A stretch of 64,000 bases of DNA from positions 558,001 through 622,000 of the forward strand of contig JALPQD010000225.1 in the NCBI GenBank assembly GCA_023101885.1, in the 5' to 3' direction. The position numbers and the translations under genes were made by a program. Below the pieces are notes generated by a model, which saw only the letters and a list, made by a program, of their open reading frames with translations, had not been told where the DNA came from and made no database searches. Origin of the DNA: Typhlomys cinereus (lineage: Eukaryota; Chordata; Mammalia; Rodentia; Platacanthomyidae). Of this stretch, positions 1 through 12,549 are shown in pieces (positions within the stretch are counted from its first letter, which is position 1; the number at the start of each line of letters is the position of its first letter).

Positions 1-1310
1 ATCTTCTTTTTTGTTTTTCACTACAAGGTAACATTGTAAATCGGCCGGGTAAAATAACTTAGATAATAATTGGTACTCAAGTTTAAACAGCCTACTCTTC
101 CCCTAGCGTCTTGCAAAAATATGTGACACTGCATCATCGGTTCAGTGACATATCCCAAAGCATTAGAATTTTTTAAAAGACAGCAATGGGGTGAAAGAGA
201 GTCATTCTGTATCATCACTTGAGACTGTGGTATTTAAAGGTCATCAGGAAAGCATCTCCCTGGCACATCACTGCAATGCCAACCGCTTGGCCTGTGAACT
301 GATGAGAACACACTGTTAAGAATGTTGTGTGACAAATGACAATGAGAATGTTTTTCATCAGATATTGTCTATTGCTTGAACACACAGGAGCGATAAGGCC
401 AGTGATATTTATTCTTTTGTGAATGTTTCTATCAGAGCTTCATCTGTACCAGCAGCGGCTTCTATGGATACATAACTACCTCTCGTGTGCAGTTGTTAGG
501 TTGCTAGTAACTGCTAAGGTAAATTTTAGGGTTTGATGATAACGTCAGTAATAATCATGACATTCAGTGCTCTAGCACTGAAGGGCAAGTGACAAACAAA
601 AGGACTGAAAAACTGAAAACAATGAAGAAGTTGCATGATGGAATCACATTTCATTAAGTCTTTCCATAGGCCTCCGGAAGGCAATGCATTGTTTTTTATA
701 AAGTTGTTGGTACTTAACGTTAATTTTTCCAGGATACATGGTAGAAAAATTTGAGATATTTATCCATATTTAGGAATTCTGTGTCTCATAGGAAATAATT
801 TCTTTTGCTATGTAGTTAGGACAAGTTAAATGATAAACATGTTAAGTATATCTTTCCTGAATAAAACTTTAAATTTTGTGTGTTCCACTTTGCAATTGTT
901 TCTTAGGTAAAATTAGGTTAGGAATGTCACAAAATTTCTTATTTCATAAAAGACAATTGAACCGGTTAAAGTAATGATTTTTATTTTGTAGGATACCAAA
1001 TTTTCTGTTCAGCCTTTTTGTTTTGAAATAGAATTATTTGTAATTTGAAGCAGGCAATTTGGGTTTTGATTGTTAAGAATATTTCCAGTTCTGACAATTC
1101 TGCACTTCAATTATAATTCAAATTTTGTTTAATATCTCCTGTTCTATATTATTTCATCTTTCCTGTCTGGCATTTTTCTTAATACATTTTTATGCTGTTA
1201 AGTAGTCTGTAAACATAATCTGAGAAATTGACTGAAACAGTCTATGTCCCGAGAGAAGATTTTCAGCATACTCACCATTTAAGTAAGGAAAGTTATATGA
1301 AGGACATTTT
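1..1310. other. Unique AT-rich sequence, no gene seen
   Basis: No convincing exon, repeat or RNA gene is visible. The sequence is complex and AT-rich, without simple repeats. The part near 230-600 is less AT-rich and has motif-like stretches, but nothing I can assign. Confidence 0.5.
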
Positions 1311-1668
1311 CTTAGTCCGTTTTCTAGTAAAACTAAAAATTCAGAAACAGTACTCTGTTAAAAGAGAAGTTCATTTATTTGACTTATCGTTCTAGAGGCT
1401 GAGAAGTCCAAGAACACAGTGCTGAATCTGGCAGGGCTTTGCATCTTTCCAAGACAGAAGAATGAAGACCAAGTGAATGGACGAGGGGCAAGATTATATT
1501 CTTATTTGGAGCCCACACCTGTGATAATGCTTTCCCTTTGGGAGAGCATTAATCCATGGGTAAGAGGTCTACTCTTATCGTCTAACTCCTGTTGAAGCCC
1601 CACCTGTCAATGTCATCATAATAGCAAGTAGTTTCAATATGAGTTTTAAAGAAGACATGCAAACTCTA
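1311..1668 (-). mobile_element. MaLR-type LTR (MST/MLT1-like), minus orientation
   Basis: The stretch reads as the reverse complement of a mammalian MaLR LTR. The segment around 'gttctagaggctgagaagtcc' matches the LTR's typical 3' half ('cttcccagcctccagaac' on the other strand), followed by the region that becomes 'aggtggggc' when reversed. It is well diverged, so probably ancient. The exact subfamily cannot be fixed by eye. Confidence 0.7.
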
Positions 1669-3059
1669 GCAAGAATATTCCAAGAGGTATGAGCTAGATG
1701 AAAGGAGTGATTGGGAATGTGAAAACATCTCCCTACAGAGACTGGAAGGCACAGTGATATAGTGATGTGTGGTGCCCTGGGAACCAGGAGACAGTTTGCA
1801 GCTGTAGAGGGTGATAGCCACCTCAGTTGAAACTGTGATGTCCCTACTCAGCCTCGGCCAGAACCACTGAGAAGGGGCTGAGAAAGGGATAGATGTTCCA
1901 ATGTGTTTCCAAATCCAGGGAGAAACCACAAACCAGGAAACCGGAGAAAGCTGGTCAGAGATGCCAATCAGTGTTAAGTGGGCCTTTCTGGGACTTGGCC
2001 TCTGTGTTGTGCTCAGTCTGCGCCCCTGAGACATGAGCAGGGACTCATCAGCACCGATGAGACCAGACCCCCTGCTTCTTGCTCTTAATTCAAGTCTTCA
2101 CCCGTATTTGTTCATTCTTACATACCTTCGCAGGTGCCCTAAGAGGCTGTCACACCTTCTGCAGGTGCACTTCTTAGCTCGTGAGGCTCTGTGACTGTCA
2201 TCATAACGTTTCTTTTTGCAAATATCCCAACCCTCTTGTTTTCATATCCATGTAGGGTCCTTCCTAGTTGAAAGACCAATCGTCTCCAGTCTTCACAGCT
2301 CTCCTGGCTCATCTGAACACTATTGGGAGAAAGATCTCACAGCCCAGATGGCTGGTTTCACGTTGTGGTAATAACCACAGACTTCAAATCTATAGTCAAA
2401 TGGAAACACCGAAAGCAAGGACAAATGATTAACCTGCAATGATGTTTAAAGAGGGTCTTTTATTTACCTCACGTACTATAAAATACAAGTGTGGGCAGCA
2501 GGAAGATGGGTGGCACTGCCTGAGCACTGGCAGTGCTCAAGATGGCAGAAGCAGTTGAAATCACAGCATTTGCTCAGGCAGGACTCGGAGACTACACTGT
2601 GAATGCATCCTTTCTTATGCTTCTTTTATTGGGAAGAAACATATTCCCTCAGAAGAACCCTGTCATGCTACACTGTTCAGAACTGGGTTTATGTTCGTGC
2701 TAGACTGGAACCTGAATCTATCTTTCCTGAAATCAGTCATTCTCTGCCCAATTTCTGATATGAAGAAGGGTCCAGTTAGGAAGGATATGTGAACAACCAC
2801 ACAATTAAAGGAAACATCTGGTAGAAATATGACATACTACTTTCCTGGTGGGACATACTTACATATGCACTCATGCCCATGACTTGGGATTGCATAACAG
2901 ATGTAGGAAGTAGGGAAGAACTAAAATTCTGAGAAATAATGATGTAGCATTGTCCTAGATACAAGAAAATCTGATTCTAGTGAATTATCTTTCAATGTTA
3001 TTTTAGAATTTAGAAATCTCAACATTCCCTTTGGTTTTTCCTTCCTTCTTTCCAAATAT
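1669..3059. other. Unique sequence, nothing assignable
   Basis: Mixed-composition DNA without recognisable exon or repeat. The open frames on both strands (for example 1666-2034 minus) show no domain or codon pattern that suggests a gene. Confidence 0.45.
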
Positions 3060-3150
3060 ACAAAATTCTGGTGCTGTCAGTACTGAAATCTGAACCTAGA
3101 CCCTTATGTTAGGCAAGCATTCTATCTCTGAGTTTTATCCTCAAGTCTAC
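3060..3150 (-). mobile_element. tRNA-derived SINE head fragment
   Basis: Read on the minus strand, this resembles the tRNA-like head of rodent ID/B2-class SINEs: the gcaagcattctatctctgag segment is the reversed 'A box to anticodon arm' part. It is short and diverged. Confidence 0.45.
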
Positions 3151-5697
3151 ATAATTTTTAGTGAAGTTTGACTGGTACATTTAAAGTAGAATTAGCATAT
3201 GACATGGCAATTCCAAGTCTGATACCTGTAAATGTATTCATTAATGTTGCTGCTTGTGGTAGAAAGTAGCAAACATCTTAACTTATGTTACATTGTACAT
3301 ATTATTTTCTTCAGCTAGTGAAATATTAAGACAATAAAATATTCTGCTAAAATTTATGATATCTGGAAAAGATAGCCACATCTCCTTAAAGTTTGGTGGT
3401 AAGAGTTATATCCCTTTCTTGTGACTTAAGTATACCAACAGCACCCTTCTTTCCTAAACATTTCTAAAGCTACCATTTTTAGTGAACTAAAGATGAGAGT
3501 TAAAAAATCCTGGCTTCCCAAGTGTCCTGTTAGGAAAAGGGGGCACATCAGATCAGAGTGTGCCATGAAAGAGAATACTTGTTTTGAATTCTCACAATAA
3601 GTGAATATCAAATAAATGCTATTTCCTCTCTTGGCAAAGATTTGTAACCCATAATTACATTGATACATGTGCTGTGTCTGTGGCAGCAGTGAAATTCATA
3701 GTATTTTTATGTGAAATGCACTGTTTTATTGCATTAATTCACATTTAATGTGTACACAGTAATAACCATAAAGTATGATAACCAAAGTTATATATTTTCT
3801 TCAGAACATTCATTTACAGAGCTTTCAAAAGAGTCTGAGGAAATTAAAATATCAGTCAGTTTACCTGCAGGATATAGAGCGAAAGCAGAAAGCAGTATAA
3901 TATTTTTTTACAAGCTACTCTTTCCTGCCCACATAACACCCTTACTTCTGGCTGATAAAATACAATAGTCATAACTGTGTACATATTTTTTAACTATGAT
4001 GCACAAAACAAAGGTTTCTGAAGTGAAGGAAAATATACCTCCATCAGTAAAATTGCATTACTCACATGATTGCAAGCAGAGAACCGAGGCAAAAAAAGCA
4101 GTGAAGGCGGAAGTCCCAAGGCCCCTGTCCCAGTAATGGACCACAGAAAGATGGTGCCCATAAAAGCAGGAAGTCTCATATAAGAGGCAGTGGGGGCCCA
4201 AGGGATGGAAAGAAGTAAGAAATGAGCAAGTGCCCAGAAAACAGAGCAGGAATGAAAAATCTTGGTCATATTGCAGGCCAAGCATATAAAACAACAAAGA
4301 GGGATGTAATGTTTTAAAAATCTATGAAGCCAAGAAATGGCCAATTTAAAGTTGGCAAGCACAAAGTGGTTCTAGTAATCCAGGATGTTGCCACCCTGCA
4401 TTTAAAAGGTCTTCTTGATGCCCACTGTTTTACTCTGGCATGCATGCAAAAGTTCATCATTCAAATCAAGACACGTTTCGAGACCTTTAAAAAGTCTCTC
4501 TGACCTCTGAAACACTCTCAGAATTTTCCCTCCGTTGAATTCCTCTTACTTTCATAGCATTGGTGCAGCCTAGTCATTGGTTTATATTCACATTCAATAT
4601 ACTTTTGGAATTTCCAGGAGAGGTTTGCACAAGAAGGGGTGGTTGATCTGAGTAGTACTAGTTAAGTGTCTTTAAGTGTCTCTTACATAGGAGATTTGTA
4701 GTGTTTTGCTGAAACCCAAGATCTTGTTTCTCTCTTCAGTGAACACCCACATCAGCCACAGTGTCCCAAGATGCACAGTCAAGAATAGCTTGGCACCAGT
4801 GTCACTTGACAAGCTTAGCTCCCAGTATTTAGAATTTAACAGGAGATAGTGCCCCATTTATCGCTTGGTGTCCTTCCAGCAAGGAGAGGAAACTCCATGG
4901 AAACATTCGCACACATCCAGCTCTAACCTGGTAGCTCCCTGGCTCAACCTCAAGTCCGCTGGCCCTCCCACCTTTGCCACTCACAAGCAGGTTGGCAATG
5001 CCTGGAAAATAATGCCCTGGAAACAGCTCTGAACAAATGATAGACCAGATGGATACCAGCCAGTCTTCTCTTGGCCAAGTGAGTCAGTCTCGCAGTAGGA
5101 TCGGTTCTGGGTGCCCACACCTTTACCTTTCTGTGACTTGTTGCTTGTACTTGTGGCCCATTAGACAAAGATGATATGTTTCATCCTTAATACCATGGGC
5201 CTTTCTCTTATTTTACTCTTGATTCACGTGAAAAGCAGCCTTGGTAACCTTTTAGAAAAGGCGAATGGAAGGAGACTTTTTTGAAATTTTCTCTATTAAA
5301 ATACAATCATCACACCAGATTTCTACTTTCTACACCCCCGTAGCATTTACAATTTATATACAGAAATATTTATGTATATGAAGATTGTAGCTAAGTATTA
5401 CATAAAATTATAGTGGATTTCAAAATTATTTCTTCTTGGCTCTCAAAGTCATTATCTACTACTGCCCAGCTTCCTGGATTGCTCTGGAAAGTTGAATGTC
5501 ATGATAATCTTTCATCTCAGGAACATGGAAAGTCGTTTCCTTCAAGACTGCAGAATGTTTTCCTGACTGAAATTCTTGCAGCTCAGTAATCATGTGTTGT
5601 TTGTGTGGTGCTCATTTCGTTTACTAAACTATCTTACTCTGGCACTCATTCCCTTCTCATTCCCAACTTTCTTCACATTATTTTCCTGTTTCCTATA
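3151..5697. other. Unique sequence, nothing assignable
   Basis: No recognisable exon, RNA gene or clear repeat. Short open frames at 3994-4362 and 4950-5168 (minus) have no recognisable homology. Confidence 0.45.
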
Positions 5698-5740
5698 GCT
5701 TCCTTCCTTCTTTCTTTCCTTCCCTTTTTCCTTCCTTTTG
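5698..5740. repeat. CT-rich low-complexity tract
   Basis: Alternating TTCC/TTTC units immediately precede an LTR remnant. Confidence 0.75.
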
Positions 5741-6115
5741 CTACAGTTTCTCTCTCTGCTGCTGTGAGGTAACACCCATAATAGTCAACTTAAGCAGGGA
5801 AAGGGAAATTTATTCAGTTTATGATTTGAGAGGGGAGCTATAGTCCACTGTGACAGAAAAGGTGTGGTTGGTGGCAGAAATTGGAGGCAGGTTACGTCAC
5901 CTCCATCATGAAGGTCAAGAGTTAGCTGCAAACTGCTGGAGCTGGTCAGTAGTAGAAGCAGGGCAGGGCTAACAACTTCTAGCCCCCCCCTCCCCGTGAC
6001 TTGCCTTCCTTCACCAAGGTGCACCATGTCCTAAACTTGTCACAACCTTCCCAAATATCAACGAAGATTCAAACACATGATCTTATGGGGGCAACTTACA
6101 CTCAAACCATGACGC
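5741..6115 (-). mobile_element. MaLR LTR (ORR1/MT-like), minus orientation
   Basis: The left edge ('gctgtgaggtaacaccc', then a gggaaatttattcag polyadenylation-side segment) and the right edge ('actcaaaccatga') are the reversed ends of a rodent ORR1/MT-class LTR, whose forward copy begins with TGTYATGGTTTGA. About 375 bp is close to a full-length solo LTR. No internal coding sequence is seen. Confidence 0.75.
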
Positions 6116-6206
6116 CTTTCTCCCTCCCTCCCTTCTTCCCACCATCTTTTTCTTCTTTCCTTCCTTCTTTCTTCTTTCTTTTCTTTCTTTTTTCTTTTTC
6201 TTTCCT
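6116..6206. repeat. Polypyrimidine TTCC/TTCT tract
   Basis: Nearly pure C/T sequence, continuous with the tail of the neighbouring B1 element, where it may have grown from the poly-A tail on the other strand. Confidence 0.75.
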
Positions 6207-6359
6207 GAGACAGAGTCTCTTTTTTGTGCACATTCAGCAGCCCAAACTGTTCTGGGACTCACTGCGTAGCCCAGGCTGACCTCAAATTTGCAGCAATCCT
6301 CTTACCTTAGCCTCTCACACACTAGAATTAGAAATGTGTGATAACATGTGTGCCTGACC
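6207..6359 (-). mobile_element. B1 SINE (7SL-derived), minus orientation
   Basis: Starts with 'gagacagagtctc' and runs through 'gtagcccaggctgacctcaaa' to a CCTGAC-like end. This is the reverse complement of a B1 consensus with its poly-A side to the left (pyrimidine tract). About 150 bp, close to full length. Confidence 0.88.
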
Positions 6360-7577
6360 CCTGTTGCTTGTTTTCTTGCATTCTCACTGTAGCATTCATT
6401 TTTGGGTGCTTGAGCTCTTTACTGACTCTCACATTTCCTTTGATTGTTTATGGTTTCTTTTCCTTTTGTTAAATCTTATGAACTCTTTTGCAACCTTATT
6501 TGCCAGTGTCTATTTCTATATTTTTAAATATGTTGAAATATATTTCACATATTTGGTTTTAAAATTCTGCTTTTAGAACTGGAAGTTCCAGATTATCACA
6601 CTTAAACAAATATTGTTTCATAAGAAAACAGTGAATGTAAAGATGAAAGTGTAATTTCCAAATGCAGCCTTCCTACGGTCAGGGCCGAGTGGCCATTGTT
6701 ATTTCCCTGACCCATCTTGGCAAACATAATAGTTACTATCAATAATAATCATGTCCTGTCATGTGCTTGGAAGAATATGGGAATCAATGACAGAGAAAAA
6801 AATGCTTAGAAAGTGCTGGAAGGACTAGAGAATCAAAACTGGTAAGGATGAAACGCTCCAGAGTTGAAGACGCTGGTATTTCAGGACGCTGGACAGCAGT
6901 GTTCATGACGCCATCAGGTCATGAGGGGGCTTCTGAGGGGGCTGGCATGGTACAAGTCTCACGGCCATCACCAAAACTACTATCAGTGCTGCTCTGAAGG
7001 AATCCTGGAGCCCAAGTCTGTGCTGCTGACACCATAACTGTGATGTTAATATCAGGCCCAATAGTTATCTACAGAGACTGGCCATCATCCTTCCTGCTGC
7101 TGCCATTGCTGCACTTGGTCTATGAAACCTCTGTTGAGGCCTGGGGATTCTACTGCTGCCACTTCCAGAGCTAGAGAAAAAGGTATGCACTTGTGTAACA
7201 GGGTGAGGAATTGCTTATCTTCTTTGTTTTTTTCAACTCTACCACCAATACCTTCCCGTGGTGAACAGAAGTTCATTTGAACCTAGTGGGCAAGAAGTTT
7301 TGATCTGGATATGAGGATGGAACTGAATTAGTAAATAGCCAATAACTGTATTTCTTATCCTCTGAGAGGCTGCTAGGAGGACATTCATCTGATTTCATTT
7401 AATCTTTACACAAGTATTCAGGTAGGTGCAGAAAGTACATCTGACAAATAAGAGAACAGATTTAGATCTGTTGAGTCATTCACATAAGAAGCCATGACTA
7501 GAAATATGGACCTAACTCAGATCTTCTGAAACCAAGTTGTGAACTCTTAATGATTTCGTTGCCTAAAGTTCTCTAGG

Positions 7578-7580
<3 letters not shown>
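6360..7580. other. Unique sequence, nothing assignable
   Basis: No exon-like or repeat-like structure that I can name. Confidence 0.4.

Positions 7581-7669
<89 letters not shown>
7581..7669. repeat. Compound microsatellite (CT)n(AT)n
   Basis: About 32 bp of CT dinucleotides changes directly into about 58 bp of TA dinucleotides with no interruption. Confidence 0.98.
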
Positions 7670-7672
<3 letters not shown>

Positions 7673-7692
7673 CATGTGGATTATCCTACATT

Positions 7693-7797
7693 CCATGCTG
7701 TCCTGGCATTCACTGACACTAACCATGACCTTCTGATCCTTCTGCCTCCATCTTCCAAGTACTGAAATTATAGGTATGCACCACCATGCCCAGATAG
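7693..7797 (-). mobile_element. B1 SINE fragment, minus orientation
   Basis: The segment 'cttccaagtactgaaattataggtatgcaccaccatgccca' (7754-7794 region) is the reversed 5' half of B1. The left part is degraded and abuts the compound microsatellite. Confidence 0.8.
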
Positions 7798-9894
7798 AAG
7801 CATCCTTTATGCTCCCATGGGCCCTGGATGGTGCAGCCCTCATGAGCACCGGTGATAGCTGTCATTCTTCTTCTTACCTACTCCAGAAGTGTCTCTGGCT
7901 TTTGTGACCAGTTTTCACACCATAGGATTACCCTACGTGACCTTGCTGCCCCTCTGTCTACGTGCTAACAACATTCGTGTAATTTGGGAAGCCCTGAAAA
8001 TAATGCCAACCCTCCTCCCATCCATGACTTGCTGAATCAGAATCTCCATGTTGGCAAGAACCCTGGTAGATTATTAAACTCCTTTAAGTGTGAGAAGTGC
8101 CTCGTCTCTCTCCCACACAGAGTGCATTCATTCTTCCAGGGAGGGGAAGACAAACATTGTGGGCAGCAGTCAGGCTTCTAGTGCACTTGTAATTATTGCT
8201 CCCTGGCAACTGGTGCTTCATGTCTTAGGTCAGACTACAACCTTCTCTCATTTTTCTGATTTTCTCCCAGAGGCCATGTTGTTTGTCTATCTGGCCTGTT
8301 TGGGAAATTCATCAGATGGGTCTAAAGCCAGTGTGGTGTCATGCAAATTTTCTTTTCCAAGTCCTGTGCCTCCTGTAATCTTGTGCAGGTTTCTAGGAAG
8401 ATGATTCGACTGTGTCTGGATGTTGTGATGACAGCATAGGACCATCACATCCTCCATCAGGGAGTTTACCATGCCCTATTCATATCAGAGCACACAACTG
8501 TTCCCTTCATGTACCTGAATTTCCTCTCCCATCACATTATTCATCTTTGTAGATGAGACATAGACTGACATGTACCAATAATCAAAGAGAAATACAGTTC
8601 AGGTCCTGAATGCTCTTATAACCTCCATTTGTTGTTCTTTTGCTTGACACCCATGTGGTGGTGCCTGCCTCATGCCCAAAATGTTCCCCTTCTACAGGGA
8701 ATGAAGTGAGTACATTCAGCTTATAGAATCACCTTCAATCAGACATTGGGAGTAGTTGCCAGAATCCAGGCATCTAAAAAGCATGATACAAATAGGTTTT
8801 TCAGGGAAATGGTCGTCATATTTTTCTACTAATACATCAATGTCCATTCTGCATCCTGAACAACTCTTTAATTCTCACTGGAATTTATTAGTCATCCTTG
8901 TTCTCACTTGATTAAATTCGTTTGTAGTTGCCTCCAAGATTATATTGACAGATATTCCTCCTTACAGTTTAACAGCAACATTTTTGCAGGGTCTGCACTG
9001 ACATGGAAAGACAAATGAAGAATGTGAAGGCATCACACTCAGTGGGACTGATTCATTGTTCTTCCATCTCTTTATTTATTTTTTCCATGATCAGGAGCCA
9101 AATGAATAAGCTAACATTTGGACTTAGCTAGAAAACTCTATTATGTGTGATATATGGTTTCATACTTTTGAAAGGAAAACCAATCAAAGCACAGATAAAA
9201 GTTAGCTGGTGTCATTGGCAGAGGCTTTCCATTTTATGAGTTAATTGCTGCGGGGTACATTTAGACTGGCACACATTAAAATGATAAGGGAATGAATAAA
9301 AGATTTTTTAAACATTCTTGCACTGTTGCTTGCAATTAGTTTTCTTTTTAAGTCTGGATGTTTCTGAGAAATAGGAAGCCTGTCTGGCATGCCACATGAG
9401 ACATTTTACCTTGCTGAGGAACTCTGAGCTAACTCACATAATCAAGCAGCCAGCCCTGTTGTTAAATTATGTTAACTTCAATAAACTTGCAAAGATGGGC
9501 TTGAACCAAATAATAGCTTTTGGTAGGATAAGAAAATTGGGCTTTCTTATAGTCACAATGAACCACATTACTCCAAGATTAGGTTGCAAGTGAAGTTTTG
9601 AGTACTCAGTTATGCCATTTGCTCTCTCCTTATTCACGCAAAATGTATTTCAATGAGTTAACTTGTTCACTAGCACCCTCTGGAAAATAAGGCTTGTTGA
9701 CACTGTCGCTGCCTTCAAACACTGCCTTTCTCTGGGATGTTGACTGGTTCCACAGGACAGGTACTGGTGTATTGTCTGCTTCCCTAGCATCTGAGCTTGG
9801 AAATCCCTTTGTGAACATGTGTAAGAAGCCATTACAGCTTTGTGGATTCTTTTTTTCATCTACAAATCACTTTACTTCTACAGTATAAAATTGA
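7798..9894. other. Unique sequence, nothing assignable
   Basis: No gene-like signal. Overlapping short frames at 7984-8404 are not recognisable proteins. Confidence 0.4.
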
Positions 9895-10436
9895 AATAAC
9901 TCAGCTTTTTTTTAAACATTTTTTTATTATTTCCACTCATACAAACTTAATAGGTACACCGGTTCCCTCCCTCCCTCCTCCTCCCCTCTGACCCCCCTTC
10001 CCCTCATCTCTCCCTCCCCATCCCTCAGTGCCTCCCCCCCCAATCCCCGGAGAATCCTTTAATGTGCATGCCAGACTCTCCTCTGGGCCCTCCTCTCCGA
10101 TGACGTACAAGGACCCAGTGGCATTTCCCTGAACCCTTTCTGTGTTCCCCTTAAGCATAGGAACATTACTGTGGCTGTCAATCCCTTGCCTCCAACGATC
10201 TTGGTGCCTTTAGCAAATGCTAGACTTTGTGGGTCAATAATGTGTTGGACATTGCTCAGGGCATGTGAAAGTCCAATCATGATTGCTTCAGCCCTAACTT
10301 GTATCTTACATATCATTGCTCCTCCCATCCTTGTGCTCTTACAATCTTACCGCCCCCTCTTCCGTAAATTTCCCTGAGCTTCAAGATGGGGAGAGATTAG
10401 GCTGGCCTAGTTCTAGGTGGAATAACTTAGCTTTTT
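9895..10436 (-). mobile_element. 5'-truncated L1 3' UTR with target-site duplication
   Basis: The element occupies 9911-10420 on the minus strand. A poly-T end lies at the left, followed by the reversed G-rich polypurine tract and then the 3' UTR body shared with the copies at 29.9, 35.5, 40.9 and 58.9 kb. The 16-bp direct repeats at 9895-9910 and 10421-10436 (aataact/cagcttttt, one mismatch) mark the insertion. Only the 3' UTR is present; there is no coding sequence. Confidence 0.9.
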
Positions 10437-11189
10437 AAAGAAAGCTTCTACTTTACTGTTGTATGGATTGGTTAGATGCAACGCGATGGCACTTCCACAG
10501 CAAAGTGAGTTCTTCTGTGTTCCTCACCTGAGTGCTTACTGTAGAGCAGTAATGTGCTTACAATAGCTGCCCAATAAACTTCTATTGAAAAAATGCATGA
10601 AAATGGAATGACTGGCTATCGCTGACATTACTGGTTGGAGGAAGGCTTAGTTGGAAAGGAACCAGGACAAACCAGACCAGGTATATTCTTCCTGTTTGCA
10701 GACTCTCAGGTGCTCACGATTCCCCACCCTCTAGGTGTGCTCAAATGATCAAAGTTCGTGTTTTGAAGCACTGCTGTGTGCATGTTTTGCCCCACTGAGT
10801 GCCTATTGGGCTTACTGTGACCTTAGAGAGGGTAAAAAGAAATGCCAGCCATATCCACCATGTTCCCTCTACCATTGCTCTTCCCTCGCTCTCTCAGGAA
10901 TGGGCACAACTTGGTTTGCTGATTCATGATGGGCAGTCACAAGAAGGCAAGGTGTGTTACCTAGCTTCCCTGCTGCAGTACGAGGCCAAACAGAACCAGG
11001 TACCATGCCATGTTTGCCCGTGAGCTGGGCAAAAGCAAAAATAGGAAAACAAATTGCCCACAGATGTCTTGGAGATCTCTCAAAATGTCAGAGACAACTA
11101 CTTAAAAATGTTCAAATGATGGCTTCAGTATCTGGTATGAGCAGGCACAAGCGACAAGGGAAAACTCTTAAAATACCATTAAACACAGT
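10437..11189. other. Unique sequence, nothing assignable
   Basis: No recognisable repeat or exon in this stretch between two retroelements. Confidence 0.4.
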
Positions 11190-11380
11190 CGGCGGCGGCG
11201 GCGGGGGGGGGAGGGGGGGCTGCCTGGTTTCTGGTCCTGGTAAGGCGGAGCCTGTGAATCCCGGGGCAGAGTAAACAAGAAGGAGGTGCAGGCGGTCCTT
11301 GGTGGTTCCCGAATTCTTCCGTGGTTCTACACACACACACAATTGAATAAATAATAAAATTAAAAAATTTTAAAAAAAGG
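11190..11380 (+). mobile_element. 5'-truncated young B2-like SINE
   Basis: A GGC/G-rich run at 11190-11220 leads into the body shared with the SINEs at 12.95 and 26.76 kb ('ctggtcctggtaaggcggagc', 'cccggggcagag', 'cgtggttctacacacac'). It ends in the family tail 'ttgaataaataataaaatt'. The tRNA-like head is missing. Confidence 0.88.
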
Positions 11381-11504
11381 AGCATCTAGGCATAAAACAT
11401 GTACGTGGCTTAAAGGTGAGCCAGAGACACAGACACTCCGAGATTCTGACCATACTGTCCTGTGGCTATTACCCCAGACTCTCTTTGATTCTTCAGGCAG
11501 AAAC

Positions 11505-11960
11505 TTGACAGCTTTTTATTTTATTCATGTAATTTATTTATTTAGTATTTTCATATATACAGGTCATTGTACTTTGTTGGTATTTGTCTCTTCTAATTCC
11601 TTCCCCCACTGCCATGTCCCTCTCTGTTGGCGCCCTTCCTTCCCTCAGTGTCTTCCCTCTTGCCCTCACATGACATGTATTCAGTCACCCCTCTTCTATC
11701 TCTCCCCTAAGCCCTATTCCACTTCTCTTCTGGTCCCCTTTCTACTTCCCTGTCATGCACATACATAGCACAGATTTCAAATCTAAATCTCACATGCAGA
11801 TAAGAGAGAAAATGTAGTATTTGTCTTTCTGACTCTGGTTGGACTACTTCACTTAATGTAATAATCTCCACCTAATGAAAGATTTTCTACAAGAGACTTT
11901 TGTCCCATTCTGTATCCTTTACCTGTTGTGTACACTCATGGGAATTTGAAAAAAATTACA
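11505..11960 (-). mobile_element. Old L1 3' end, minus orientation
   Basis: The left part is reversed L1 3' UTR (AT-rich then C-rich). The right part contains 'agtatttgtctttctgactctgg', followed by the 'cttcacttaatgtaat' segment, which is characteristic of reversed L1 3' sequences. Diverged and fragmentary. Confidence 0.72.
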
Positions 11961-11989
11961 TTTCCCCCTACATTGTCATCAGTGTCTGC

Positions 11990-12045
11990 TTCTCCTTCTC
12001 TTCCTCCTCTGCTTCCTCTTCCTGCTCCTCCTTTTTCTTGAAGCT
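11990..12045. repeat. CT-rich low-complexity tract
   Basis: Imperfect TCC/TTC triplet-like pyrimidine run. Confidence 0.7.
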
Positions 12046-12189
12046 GACAGTAGATGATTTGAAATTTGCTCAGAGTTTACAGTAGTTAACTGCTACAGAA
12101 TAAGTTGTCAAACTTGTGTGTAAGAGACTTTGCTGATGAGTTTGCTTGGCTAAAGCCCACCTAAAAATGAAATATAGGGGCTGGATGGA

Positions 12190-12232
12190 AGAGAGAGAGA
12201 GAGAGACAGACAGAGACAGAGAGAGGGAGAGA
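12190..12232. repeat. (GA)n-rich simple repeat
   Basis: GA dinucleotides with interspersed GACA units. Confidence 0.9.
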
Positions 12233-12330
12233 TTGAAGCCTAAACACAACATCACATAACATATCATAGTGTGGTTTTACTGGGTAGGTGGTTATTTCAC
12301 TTAAGTCCTGCAGCATCTCTTGGTAGATGA

Positions 12331-12360
12331 TATTATTATTATTATTATTTTTATTATTCT
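12331..12360. repeat. (ATT)n trinucleotide repeat
   Basis: About nine ATT units with one interruption. Confidence 0.92.
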
Positions 12361-12549
12361 TGAAAGTCTGCAATGGCCAAGATGTCAAAACCTGATTTAT
12401 CTGCTCACACACTGACCACATCACTCAATGTTTAACAAATGTTAAGGAACCAACCATTAATAATACACATCCATACAAAAACAGAAATAAGAATTAATAC
12501 ATATAAATACAGACGTGCCTTCTCAAAGGGATTTCCCTTGTTATATCAT

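Noticed and set aside
6001..6279. 92-codon open frame (plus)
   Set aside because: It spans an LTR edge, a pyrimidine tract and a reversed B1, so it is a chance frame.
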